Below, piece after piece: positions 11,346 to 21,970 of a stretch of DNA of 64,000 nt. This stretch comes from Tetraselmis striata. Taxonomy: Eukaryota > Chlorophyta > Chlorodendrophyceae > Chlorodendrales > Chlorodendraceae. Location: NCBI GenBank assembly GCA_006384855.1, contig VCJN01001053.1, positions 1-64,000 of the forward strand, in the 5' to 3' direction. The notes beneath the pieces are model-generated. The model made no database searches and was not told the DNA's origin. It worked only from the letters and a program-made list of their open reading frames with translations. The stretch's first letter is position 1; every line of letters starts with the position of its first letter. A program made the position numbers and the translations under genes.

Positions 11346-11500
11346 CATCGTCAGTTGGGCCAACGACGATGTGAGCTCTCGCAGCAAAGTATACTGCGCA
11401 TGCATGTCTGCTTGAAGCGATTCGAGCGTCGGCTCGGCGACGGGTTCGTTCTTCTCCATCTGGCATAGTGACGCACGGACGTACGGGTGAGCCGGGTGTG
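11346..11500 (-). other. Short coiled-coil-like ORF, possible gag N-terminus
   Basis: A minus-strand frame starting MEKNEPVAEPTLESL continues with a heptad-like stretch (LLRELTSSLAQL) into the GAAATT-derived EIEIEI run. It resembles the N-terminal helix at 32063-32160 (ALKLQFDSLSTRLEM). A retrotransposon gag N-terminus is a guess. Confidence 0.25.
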
Positions 11501-14230
11501 ATCCAAAACACACGGCGGTGACCTTGCCCGCAATAGGTTACGGGACTGTTAATCGTTCTGTGTACTACACAACGTATGGAAATCGGAAGATGGCATGGTT
11601 AGTTGTTGCCGCTGCTTTCATGTCAGCATGTTGCTCATGCTCCACACGAAGGAAAAAAACCGACATTCCATCGATCAAGACAATGACTGACCGACCCTTT
11701 CCATGTATCTCACTATGTCGAGCGGCACCAACACCGACACAAACAATACTTCCGGCGGCCGATGGGAGTTCTATCATGCATGTATCAGTGTTTTCTAACT
11801 ATTGAGTCGCATCGCCCTTATTCGTGGTCCCCACCCACGATGACGCAGTACTCCAGAGGTGGCGGGAGCCATCTCAATAACATAATCCCGGGATTTAGCC
11901 GGCGGGGAGGGGGGGGGGGGGGGCTTATAATCCCTTCGCATCTGCCGCCTTTGGGAGAGACAAGAGGGGGCTATACTTGCTAGCGGATGACCCTATGGGG
12001 TCCGGCACATTCTGAGGGCGGCGGGAAACATGTCCGGGATGTGGATATGGCCCAAAGGCATCGAAATCCGCCAGAAAATAGTCGTTGTAGTGCCTTGCCC
12101 TGAGGGGTCCCGAGGGCCAAAAAAATTGAGTTCCATCCGGGTTTCCTTCATGAAATTGGGTACTATCCGTGACAATTTCTGGGTCTATCTGTACCCGCTT
12201 TTGCAACTTTTTGAAGCGGTTCACGCCGGCAAGCAACGCAAGACGACGGCGTCCCGCATTGCCTTCCAGCGGCGAGCAACATACCGGTTGTCGCTGAATC
12301 GCCACTTTTCTGACCAATAATAACCGCCGTGACCCCGCATTCGCAATAGTCGTCACGCGATGTAGGGCCGTCCCAGGATCCGCGCCAGCGGCCATGTCCT
12401 AGGCTAAGGCACCTCAGCCCAAGCCAACGGCGGCAGCCCCGATGCCGGTGTGGGCGACACATAATGCATAATGCGGAAGCCCGGTATGAGGATAGTGCAC
12501 ATGCACATAATCAGCACATGCACGCATAGGATGCATCCAGCAAGCATCCGCATTGTAATTTCAGGCCTTGCATGGACATGTGATGTTATTGTGAGACGTA
12601 TGCCCCCGGTCTCAGCCTGCCTCAGTATATTACACAGTACCGTAGGCGCCCTTCCCGCGCTTGGGGGGTGTCAGGGGCTGGCAAAAGAATACCCCATAGG
12701 GTCTATAGCCTTTCTTATTTTTTCACTGCCTTCTGGGAGAGATTAAATAAAAAGGTAAAACTGGCGCACACGTAATCCCGAGGAACCCAGACAAGGCGCG
12801 CCGCCGCTGGCAATGGCAGAGGCCGATGCAACAGAACCACCTCCTTAGTTGCCTGGCCGGACTATCAAACGATGACAGCAATAAGAAAAACCCAATCATC
12901 ATCCATATTCAAGCAGCGAGGACAATCCAGACATACAACTAGGAAGCAGACTCACGTGATGAGTGGATACCCTACCTCAAAATGTCACTAATATTACCCG
13001 GGTACGTACGTGCCGCTATGCGCCGGGTACCCTGCTCAGAAACCATCAGGCCGTGCTCCGAAACTATATAAAAACTCAATAGTGTAGAAAGCTCCTTATA
13101 TTAGTCTGAGTGGGAGGGGTGCTTGTGCTTAACATCCATTGATCGCTACAATGTCCCATGACAATCACATTATATTCGATCAATGCTTTGTTAAAGCCTC
13201 AGATGATTGGCCCGTCCTTATCATCAGGGCATGTACCACTGCCAATACGCCATTTAACAGTACCAATTCAAATATAGTCATACCCTTGCATGCAGCCATA
13301 TTTAATAGCTGGTCATCCGCACAGCGGCATCGCAGGGGTGGGTATTCCTGGTGACTTATTTATTGATATATCGGTAACACCACCGCCACTTTCAGCAGTA
13401 AACAACGGCAAAGTAGCCGCAGCGCCCAGATTAATTACGGACCTTACATGATGACCAATCCATGCTGAGCTCTCGATGCACTCCGCTGTGCGGCGACCCA
13501 TACAATCGTGGATTATAGGATACGCACTGCTGTTTTGATCGCTGCAGCCTGCAGCCCCTTGCTGAGGTCGTGCTCCGTGTTTCAGCACGGCCAATAACGG
13601 AGTTGTCTATCACTATACTTATGCTTTAGACTCTCTAACATGTTTATCCTTGCAGCTCTGCACAGCAGCGATTGTGCGCGTCAACACCAACAGCCCAGGG
13701 AACCACCCACCTCCCTGCGCCCCGCTTCTGCACTACTCACTATATGGCTTGCGATTTAGCCCTGCACCATGACTGCTCCGGACTGACTTGGTTCCAAGTC
13801 TCTATGAAGCCATGTGGTGGCACTGCTCTCTATACATATTGTAGAGCCCCATTAAGCAGGCGCGCCGCGCGTGAGCAACACCCCATTGCTCATCATCCCA
13901 CGATTGAAGTGTTTTGGCAGGGTAAATTCATATGCCATCATCCGATCGCCCTACACAGGTCGACTGTTTGTGCAAGCAGATACGGCCCGCTCACAGGTGC
14001 ATTTATCAATCCGCTGCGTGATGCATTTGTATCTCTGTTTCCTCCGTTCTTCTTTTTAAGCAAGGCTCACGCACATGCAGGCAATCTGCTTGGCATTCAA
14101 ACAAATGCGGTACCCGCAACTCACAATGATTCCCAGTGTCAATTGCTGTTCTCTACCACATAGGGTTCAATTGTCAATGTGTTTGGCTTTGCGGCAGCAG
14201 TTCGCTTCCAATGTACAGGCGCAGCCGCCA
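11501..14230. other. Unassigned intergenic sequence
   Basis: No recognisable protein family in any frame. A 156-codon minus-strand ORF (11925-12395) and a 163-codon plus-strand ORF (13672-14163) have no motif I know. A 15-nt G run is at 11909-11923. The right end is probably the 3' untranslated region of the zinc-finger gene that follows on the minus strand; a minus-strand TGTAA signal lies at 14246-14250. Confidence 0.3.
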
Positions 14231-14622
14231 TTGCAATGATGTCATCGGTTACATATGAGATAATGCCGAGGCATCATTTGCCGCTCTTTCCACTCACTAT
14301 AGATCAAGCTCACCATGGCCGGATTACGGTAGGGTTGCGAAGTGCATCCACCGCCGTCTGTCGCGCCACCTCACTCGGTCAGCTTGCCCCTCTTGGCAAG
14401 TTTCTCTGAAAAACAGCAGCAGAGGCAGCGCCCACTCAGAAACTTCCACCCCCAGCCGGCAGTGTGGATCTGCAGTCAAATAGTGGAAGCGGCCAGAGCG
14501 GGTAGAGGTTGAATTTGGGCAATGCTGATCCAGTTAAATAACAGCGCACGGAGGTATTCACGCAGGTCTATGTGCCTGATTTCTGCATTTCGGTTGCAGC
14601 ATGGACGGGAGGATGCCGTTGT

Positions 14623-17187
14623 TTATACAATCAAGAATATTTCACGCGAGGCAGAAAGGGTGCGAGATAGAGTGAGAAAGAGAGGGAGGGAAGGAGCAGA
14701 GAGTTGGTCTTGCCACCATCGCATCCATGTGCATTTCCAGAGCTGCTGCATGCTCAGAGCAAGGCCACGGTCTGCACCTTTCGTCACCAGAGTCGCTCCC
14801 TTCCCTTTCCTCTGCTTCGCGGCGCCGTCCTTCTTCACTGCTGCCGACGCCCCATTTGCCTTGCTAGCCTCAGGCTTGCCACTCTGCGGGCGCTTGCGGG
14901 GAGCCGCCCCCGCGTCCTGCTCGGCCTCAGCAGGCGGCTCCTTGCGTGACGGCTTTGGCGCCTTTTTCCCTGCGTCTGTCCCAGCTTCACTCCTACCCGC
15001 CTTCAGTGCCGCCCGCTGCCGCTTGCCCAGCTTCTTGCCCTTGCGCTTACGCTTGTCAGCACCTAACGGCCCACGCCGGAAACACAATCTGGTGCTTAAC
15101 CCCGGCCACGCACCCTCATGAAGGCCGGCAAAAGACTGTCCATGTGGACGGGCAGGGAAGCTCGATTGCTAGCCTACCTTCCGGCATCGCCTTTTTGGCC
15201 GCCGAGGTGACGCGGCTGAAGCGCTCAGCATGTGTTTCCGCTTGCTCTGCCTCCGGGCGCACCCGCTCCGCAAAGCGAAAGTGCGCCGGTGCGTCAGCCG
15301 GCAGCCCGCCGTGATCCGGTAGCTGAGCCTGCACCAGCTTCACGTGGCGCTTGGAGGCCACATGGCTATCCGTGCTCAATGGAGAGGGATACAAACGAGG
15401 GGGTACGCCGTCAGAGGTGAGCAGCCGAAGGCCACTGTATGGATGGCTCGCTTTCCTGCCCTAATACAGGCTTGCACCCGTCTGCCCCTCTGCCTGTAAA
15501 TGATCTATGAGAAAGGGCCGTGGGAACAGGAGGGAACCGCGCAGAATTAGGCATGGGGGCGTGTGTGTGGTGATAACGCGGCAAGCACCTCTTCAGGTTG
15601 CCCTCATTAAGCAGGAGCGGCAGGCTCGGACACGCGATGCATCGTAGCGGGCGGCCGCCGCTGGGGGGCTTATCGCCCAGCCAGTCCGCCAGCTGAGCTG
15701 CGAGCTCCGCGCCATCCTCATCCTCCGCCTCCTCCTCGCTACCCCCATCTGCATCTCAGTTGTAACGAGCGCCGTTAGATTTTGCATCACACAATTTTAT
15801 ATCTCCCATGTAAGGGAATCCCGGCCATCTTTGGGGAACTGAGCGGCTGATCACGAAAGACAAATCACTTTGCATACACGGTTTGCATTCTCAGTCGGCC
15901 GCTGAGCACACCCTACGCCCATCTCATTCAAATCCGCTCACTGCAAGGAGAGCGGCCTCCTTTCAAGGCGTTCCTGGCGCCTGACCCCACTTCGCAGCCA
16001 AGAATGCCCTTAGCACCGCAGCAAGGGCATGTGCATTAACATGCCCGGCCCACAACAGGGAGGGCGCGGAAGTATGGAAGTTGCAGATCCCTAGCAGGAC
16101 AAGGAGTGTGCGTGTGTGAGTGCGTGTTGTGGCGGGGGGGGGGGGGGGGGGGGGGAGCATGTTTATACGCAAGGGGAATCCCGTAAACTTTGCAGATAGC
16201 AGTGTACTTGTATGGCACATGCATCTGCCTGAGTGCACAGCTATGTGAGCGCATCAGAAGGGCTGGCTCACCCTAAGCAGGCAGCACCACAGCCTGCCCT
16301 ACCATGGCACTTGCAGATGCTGGTGCTGAGCACGCAGGCCACGATGAAGGGCGCGGGCAAGTCACCATCAAAGTCGTCCTCGGATATGTCCTCCATCCGT
16401 CCTGTGGGGATGCTGCCATCCAAGCCCTCCACATTGCCATCAGTGTTGATGTCCCGCTCTGTGGATAATCAGTGGAATGTAAGGGTGCCTATGGGATCTA
16501 ATCGCGGTGTGACCTCTCCCCCTCCCCCATTCCTGCCCCTCACTGGCCCGTAAAGAGCACACCCGCTTGCAATAGACCACAGGTGTCTCACCGCTTACAT
16601 CCCCTGAGCCGCCCTCGGAGCCGCTCTCGCTGTCGCTGCCCTCCTGATCGAACTCGCTGTCGCTGTCGCTCTCACTAGTGTCGCCGCCATCCGGGCCGTG
16701 CAGCAGCAACCAGTCACGCCGTTTGTACATCTTGTTGCAGCTGGAGTACAAGGGTGCTTCGCCTGCCCAACAGATGCTGGGGGAGCTGGGCGCTGACGCG
16801 GGTTTGTCGGGCCAAGGTAACTCCCGGGGCTGCTCACGATAGGGTGACGGCGCTGACGGGGAAGATGAGTAGGCCAGATGCTACTTGTATCTACCTACTC
16901 AGACGCGCGGTCGTTTGGTGTTCTCGCACTCGTAGCTTGCGGGTAGTGCCGTGGAGGTGCGCGGCGCAGCGCGACAGCATGTCCTGGTGGGCAACGTCGC
17001 GAATTTGTCGGCGGCAGCCGCCGATGGAGGCACGCGCAGCAGCAGCGCGCGCCGCCGGGGGGCTCGCGAGTCCCCGCGCGCGCGCCGCAATGACATGTGT
17101 TGGACCCAGGGTACCCGGGTACCCTGAATCCGCTTTTTCTCTCTGTGAAATCCGCATTTTTCCAGTGAACAGCTGGCTGCCGTACAT
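14623..17187 (-). CDS. C2H2 zinc-finger protein with acidic centre and basic tail, six exons (unrecognised)
   Basis: Exons, in gene order: 17187-16895, 16740-16592, 16458-16303, 15748-15589, 15365-15178, 15062-14623. All introns are GT-AG and the phases agree, which is the main evidence that this is one real gene. Zinc-finger-like segments are CRRQIRDVAHQDMLSRC in exon 1, CNKMYKRRDWLLLH in exon 2 and a clear C-x2-C...H-x5-H finger (CIAC ... HVASKRH) spanning the exon 4/5 junction. Between them lies a Ser/Asp/Glu-rich stretch (SESDSDSEFDQEG). After the finger come a charged helix (RPEAEQAETHAERF) and a Lys/Arg/Ala-rich tail (DKRKRKGKKLGKRQRAA), suggesting a nuclear or nucleolar protein. I cannot name the family. 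The first ATG and the last 25 residues are uncertain, because an extra exon is possible at either end. A copia element begins just upstream. Confidence 0.7.
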
Positions 17188-17797
17188 GTCCCTAATTTAG
17201 ACCGTATGGCAGAAGTACGGCACCCAGTTGTTACCAAAGCGTGGCACCTAGGCATCTTTGCGATTGGCCTTCTTAGACGGAGAGGTGTCCGTCCTAATTG
17301 ACACCTAGCCGGCTGGTATATATTGTCAGCCTTGGCTCCTTGTAATTCAGTCAACTGCTTTTCCAGAAATATTCCGACTCACCCTTTCTCTCTCGTGACA
17401 GTGCCACTCAACCATCACCACGGCGACAGCGACTACCTTTCGTCCATCGCCCACGGCTCATCATAGCAGCCCTTTGCCTTCCCAGTTTTCATCTCGCTTG
17501 CTGGCACTCGACGTGATTCGACGCATACACGCCGACTCTCGCCGACTCTCTTTCCATCAGTGACAGTGCCACTCAGCCATCACTTCGACAATCTCCCTCC
17601 GACAGGTTTTTGGGCCCTCTCCTTTGGTTCGACGTCTTGCCCCGTGCTCGACGCCTGCCAGAGGCTTCAACCTGCGTGTATCTCGACCCTCTACAGCTTT
17701 CGACGATCGACGGCGACGTGCGACGAGACTTTTCTTCCCACCCGCCCACCCCTACAATTATATACATCTTCCAGGATAAGTGCGCCATCCTTCCACC

Positions 17798-18760
17798 ATG
17801 TCTACCAGCATCACCACCGGCATGATGAGCACCCCTCTGCCTAATCTAGCTGGGAGGAGTGCGGTCAAGAAGGACCCTGGCAGCGACCCACCGCCGCCTG
17901 ACTTTAGTGACAGTGATACCAGTTCTGAAGGCGCTTTCAGCCCACACGGTGCGTCAGACAGTGACTCCAGTGACATCCAGTGGATCAAGCCGTCTGCAGT
18001 GAAGCCGACACTCGACCTCGCGACGGTCCCCGTGAGGGACCAGAACATCTCTACGCGTGATAATGCTCAGGTCATCAAGATCCCCCTCGGCAGCGCCGGC
18101 TACCTGGACACCACCAAGGGCAAAGGCACCCACCATGAGCATCTCACTCTTTTGGCAGCCCTGCGCCACGTGACAGCGAATTATCCCATGGCACTGGCCA
18201 TCGTCGACAGCATCAACATGGACTCCAGGGAGTGTGGATATGCGGCCTGGACGGCCCTATTTACTGAACTCCAGGGGTCTGCCATAGAGGAGCGCATGCG
18301 CTTGGAGGAAGAAATCACAGCAGGCCAGCTCCCGAATGAGCCGGTCCAGGTGTACGTTCGCCGCTGCCGGAACCTCTGGCATTTGTTGCGCAAGGCACAT
18401 GGTCAGTGGACATTCGAGTATGTGGCCATCAACTACCTCATCCCATGACTTCACCCAGCATACGATCACATTGTCGACGCCACCATCTCGGCAACCAATG
18501 TCAACAAAAGGTTGGCAACCATCATAAGTGCCGGACAGAACATGGAGGCGCGCACGCGTCAGCGTCAGCAGCGCGCCCGTTCCCGCACGCCAACCCTCAA
18601 TTCCTGTGACCCAAGGGACCAACTATATGCCACCAGGCCCAACATTGTCTGCATCAGGTGTGACCGTCCATGCCATGCTCAGCAGCAGTGTTTGGCCAGG
18701 CGCCATGCCAACGGCCTGCGTCTCCTGGGTGACACCGCCCCACCCAGCACCATGAACAAC
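17798..18760 (+). pseudogene. Copia gag with CCHC zinc knuckle
   Basis: The frame opens at MSTSITTGMM (17798; an ATG six codons upstream is also in frame). Residues 1-80 are Asp/Ser/Pro-rich. The central part is helical, with GYAAWTALFTELQG and VQVYVRRCRNLWHLL, matching the UBN2-type gag of copia elements (a Trp..LF..Y..L pattern). A TGA at 18446-18448 interrupts the frame, yet the same frame continues with HPAYDHIVDATISATNVNKR. The nucleic-acid-binding knuckle C-x2-C-x4-H-x4-C lies at about 18650-18691 (CIRCDRPCHAQQQC). The stop is a single point change, so this copy was lost recently relative to the heavily frameshifted elements nearby. Confidence 0.75.
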
Positions 18761-19420
18761 CCTATCTATGGTAATTGTAAGCGCGCGCCTGCGGAGCGTC
18801 ACGTCAACAACAACTACACCCACAACCTGCGCAACGACTACAACCATCCAAACATGCCCCAGCGGCTGCAATATTGGTCCACCCAGAGCGACAACGACGA
18901 CCTGCATCGCCATCACCAGCCATTCGGCTTCGTCTCCCCGGCCGGACATCACCACCACGGACATCACCCGGCCAACAACGACTCCGACCAGCAGCCGACA
19001 GGAGGCCAGGAGGCCTACCCTGTAAGGAGTGTGTCCTCGTTGGCACCACACCACAGCGGCCTGCCCGTCATGCTCACCTGCACCACCACCGGCCCAGGAG
19101 GGGCAGCCACCGGAGCGAAGGAGGGGGAGAGCGAGGACGACGAAGACGATGAATTACATGAATCCGGGCACGTCCCCTACTCCAACTCTGATGACAACTT
19201 CCAGTTCCCGTTCTCACACCCATCGCGTGCCCGCCACTTCCGCTCTCAACCCATTCCCACCCCAATTCAACCTCTCTTCCTCGCTTCACCCGCATTCCCA
19301 ACCTCAGCGGCACAGGCGGTCCACGACGTTCATACGGGGCAGGGCGCCCTACGTGGAGACCTGCCACCGCCGCTCCCGATACTCGCCGCTGCCCCATTCC
19401 TCCATATGCCAAGCTCTTCT
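18760..19420 (+). other. Low-complexity linker of the copia polyprotein
   Basis: The gag frame stays open. It encodes His/Asn/Asp/Gln-rich and then acidic (ESEDDEDDELHE) and Pro-rich sequence, with no protease or integrase signature. In a normal copia element this interval holds protease and integrase, so their place is taken by unrelated linker and the methyltransferase. Confidence 0.6.
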
Positions 19421-20090
19421 TTGGTAATCGAGCATCTCTTCTCGCCCTGCCATGGCCCACCGGCATTTGAGGCGGAGACTGTGGTGGAATACGGCTTCTC
19501 CATCCACGCGTTCATCGGCGCCGACCCATCAGGCTCGCACTATGTGGCCACATCACGTACATGTCATCAACAGCGAATACCCGGGCCGCCTACCTCCATC
19601 AGCATTTCAGGATTGTCATGACGGGACCCCCATGAACATCAACGACATCACCATCACGGAGCTGGAGCGGCTGCGCCCGTTCACCCTCGTCATGTCAAGC
19701 ACACAGTGTCAACCATGGTCACGCACGGGCTCACGCCTTGACTGGCAGGACCATCGCTCTCGTGCCTTCTCCTCCATCATCAATTTCATCCGCTTCTACC
19801 TGTCTTCTCAGCCCACACCAGTGCGCTATATTGTGCAGACTTTTCCAGACGCGCTGGCCTTACCTGAAGTACTCTCCGCATTTGGCGCATGCAACATCGT
19901 GCGCGCGGCGTCCTGCGACTCGGCGACTCACCGCGACACCCTTCTGTGGACCATTATCACTCAACCGCAGGACATCCGGAACTGCGTCAACAACGTCGCC
20001 GCCATCAAGCTCGCCGACCCAGGCCCCTTCAGTGGCTACAACATCTACAACCCGGTTGCCGGGCGCACGACCTCGCCTCTCCCTATGCCT
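19420..20090 (+). pseudogene. C5 cytosine DNA methyltransferase domain inside the copia polyprotein
   Basis: In the gag frame up to about 19556, IEHLFSPCHGPPAFE and then GFSIHAFIGADPSG correspond to C5-methyltransferase motif I (the LFSGxGG cofactor loop and following strand) and motif II (the acidic ADP end). After a one-step frameshift near 19556 the next frame gives INSEYPGRL, then LRPFTLVMSSTQCQPWSR, which is motif IV with the catalytic Cys in QCQ (normally PCQ), and GSRLDWQDHRSRAF, the usual downstream D-x-R-S. YIVQTFPDA occupies the ENV motif VI position, with Glu-Asn changed. SATHRDTLLWT resembles motif VIII with its R-(x)-R/L-F/W end. Motifs IX-X are not clear, and the frame decays near 20090. 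The known reaction is methyl transfer from S-adenosylmethionine to cytosine C5. The element would have captured it from a host or virus; this copy is probably dead. Confidence 0.7.
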
Positions 20091-20339
20091 TTCAGTTCTC
20101 CAACGCTGACTACATGATGGACGAATTTCAACCCTCGGGCCAGCAGGACGGGCCCCACGCACCGCCACCCATGCTGCCATCGGCGGCGCTTGCTTCGGCG
20201 CAGGAGGGGCCCCCACCTCCACATCACAACAAGCAGCATCCTCCGCGCCATCAGGGGGGGGGGATGCCACGGCACTGTCGGCTCCTCACACCAGCAAATA
20301 GGCGCAACTACCTTCCCACTATGTCGACCTCAGCGACTA

Positions 20340-21060
20340 CCACCCAACATTGGTGGCCTCCGCGATCGCGGCGGTTGTGCGCCCCCACTCAGCGCGGCTG
20401 ACAGCCCTCGCCTTACCGGCACCCACTGTCCGCGTGTCCACGGCGCCGCGCACCTATCAGGAGGACATCTGCAACACTCGCCCCGATGACTGGAAGACGT
20501 CCATGAACCACAAGATCAACTCTATCACCATGATGGCACTTTTCGTCTGGGTCAACGTCCCTGAGTTTCGACGCAACAACGAGTCCGCGGTCATCCAACA
20601 GATGGCGTGGGCCTTCACGGCGCAGCACAAAGATGGCAACACCATCAGGCGCGAGGCCGGCGTGATCGTCCGCGGCAATATACTCACCACCGGCGAGACC
20701 TATAATGACGCCAAGACCTATGCCCCAGTCGTTCACTTCGTCGCCTTGCGCACCACCATTGCTATCACGGTTCAACTCACCTCGGAGCTCTACCAGTTCG
20801 ACGTCCGATGTGTTTTCCTCAACGCCGACCGAAATAATGCAGATACTATGACTACATCTCCCCCGGCTGTCGCCATAAGGACCGGGCTTGGAACCCCGTT
20901 GAGGCACTCTACGATCTGCCGCAGGCACCCAAGGCATGGTTTCTGTGCTTTTCTTCCTTTCTACGTGACTTCGACTTCATCGGCTCCGCACCGGACGGCG
21001 TGATCCATCTTCATCGGGAAACCTGCATCATTGACATTCTGACTACCTTTCACATGACCG
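20340..21060 (+). pseudogene. Copia reverse transcriptase, N-terminal half
   Basis: The frame from 20341 reads HYVDLSDYHPTLVAS and then the copia RT entry: DDWKTSMNHKI (the equivalent of W..A...E), KDGNTIRREAGVIVRGN, TYNDAKTYAPVVHFVALRT (matching copia 'TFAPVV...R'), and ELYQFDVRCVFLNAD, which is RT motif A with the first catalytic Asp. After 20830 the frame degrades; ETCIIDILTTFHMTESKPRR at about 21018 is the downstream copia segment before RNase H. The YVDD motif C falls in the missing interval, so several hundred bases are deleted. The copia identity is firm. Confidence 0.8.
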
Positions 21061-21126
21061 AGAGCAAGCCTCGCCGTTTGCCTTGCACGCTGAATACCAA
21101 CTTTCATAACACTGCAGTCACCTACC

Positions 21127-21640
21127 GTGCGCACGTTCGGAGGCAGCGTGGCCATGTTTACTGCCGCATCGGAGTTCGTGGCGCTTTGCGGGGTCTGCAC
21201 ATGTCTGGCGGTTATTCACGTTCTTCTGCGCCAAGCTCAGCCACCCCACTGCTGCCCCGGTGCAAGTATGCGGGGACAACCGCGCATGCATCGTTCAGGT
21301 GCAACATGGCATAATTACATGCGCGGAACGCCACATTGACCTCCAGTTTCAGTATGCGGTCCAACTCTACCAAGACGGCATCGTCAACATGCACTACACG
21401 CCTACCCCGGCCCACCTGGCCGACTTCTTCGCTAAAGCGCTGCCGCTGACTACCTTTCTTCATTTCCGCGCTTTCCTGATGGGGTCATCCGGGAGCCTTG
21501 CGTTGCGCCTCTGCCGCCATCAGTCCTGCGTCCGCGGTACTCCACAGGACTGTACGAGGTACTGTCCCAACACCCCTCCCGGTTTCGAAGAGAGGGAGGA
21601 CATGGAAGTCTGGATAGAGATCCTAGGACCTGAGCCATAG
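21127..21640 (+). pseudogene. Copia RNase H domain
   Basis: A frame starting near 21140 gives FTAASEFVALCGV, the S/T-x-E-(A/F)-E-(Y/F)-x-A-L block of copia RNase H, with the middle Glu as a catalytic residue. After a frameshift, QVCGDNRACIVQVQH is the D-N-x-x (C/S) strand. AERHIDLQFQYAVQLY and TPAHLADFFAKALP match the terminal 'KHIDIRYHFIRE ... ADIFTKAL' block. The reading frame then runs on to a stop at 21638-21640 through sequence of no known function. Confidence 0.8.
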
Positions 21641-21970
21641 AATCCGGAAACATCCGCGCTTGAGCCTTGATGCAGGAGAATTTCTGGGATTTGATGATCG
21701 CGTCACCGGAAGCTGCGAATCGGTCTTACACCGAATATAGCGGAAGAAGGGGAACCCATGAAATCTTGAAATGCTTCAAGCGGGAGTCGAACCCGGGTCT
21801 GTTGTCATACATGCTCGCCACCTAAGCTCCGAAACCATATTGAGATATCAAGCTCGAAAAGGGTGCCGATCGGACTTGGATGTCATCATCCGATATTGTA
21901 GAGCTTGAATACCCGTCTGAACCGGGCCGAGGACCACACCACAGGACTGTACGAGGTACTGTCCCAACAA
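21538..21970 (+). repeat. 30-bp direct repeat pair downstream of the copia RNase H
   Basis: ccacaggactgtacgaggta followed by ctgtcccaaca occurs at about 21540 and again at about 21939, 399 bp apart. It may mark a terminal repeat of the element or a later duplication. No counterpart is seen at the element's 5' end. Confidence 0.5.
21770..21845 (-). other. tRNA-derived fragment
   Basis: On the minus strand, cccgggttcgactcccgc forms a 4-of-5-paired T-arm with a TTCGACT loop. An upstream gcttaggtgg segment pairs partly with ttgaagc to give an acceptor-like stem. Only about 55 nt separate the ends, so the D or anticodon arm is missing. It is a pseudo-tRNA or the head of a SINE, not a functional tRNA. 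Confidence 0.35.

Larger units (their letters stand above)
17200..21640 (+). mobile_element. Ty1/copia-type retrotransposon carrying a DNA methyltransferase domain
   Basis: Order on the plus strand: leader with a TATA-like box (ggtatatattg at 17317) and a 165-nt-spaced repeat of gtgacagtgccactca (about 17399 and 17564), gag (17798-18760), low-complexity linker, C5 DNA methyltransferase domain (about 19420-20030), copia RT (about 20455-21060) and RNase H (about 21130-21640). One in-frame stop and several frameshifts make this copy inactive. No LTR pair is found: the leader is not repeated downstream of RNase H, so the 3' end is truncated or unrelated. No protease (D-S/T-G) and no integrase (HHCC, DDE) can be seen. 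The start given is approximate, set at the end of the zinc-finger gene. Confidence 0.75.

Noticed and set aside
13672..14163. 163-codon plus-strand ORF as a gene
   Set aside because: No motif, no splice context, and it probably overlaps the region downstream of the zinc-finger gene; composition is not distinctive.
14522..15121. 199-codon plus-strand ORF
   Set aside because: It is antisense to exons 5-6 of the zinc-finger gene, whose splice phases and composition are convincing; the plus frame is a shadow of GC-rich coding sequence.
18446..18448. In-frame TGA in copia gag (and TAG at 29972 in the LINE) as stop-codon reassignment
   Set aside because: Host genes IFT27 and the ABC transporter end at TGA with no readthrough, and other parts of the same elements carry frameshifts, so these are pseudogene mutations.
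17200..21640. LTR pair for the copia element
   Set aside because: I compared the leader (17200-17800) with sequence after 21640 and found no matching terminal repeat; only a short internal leader repeat (17399/17564) exists.
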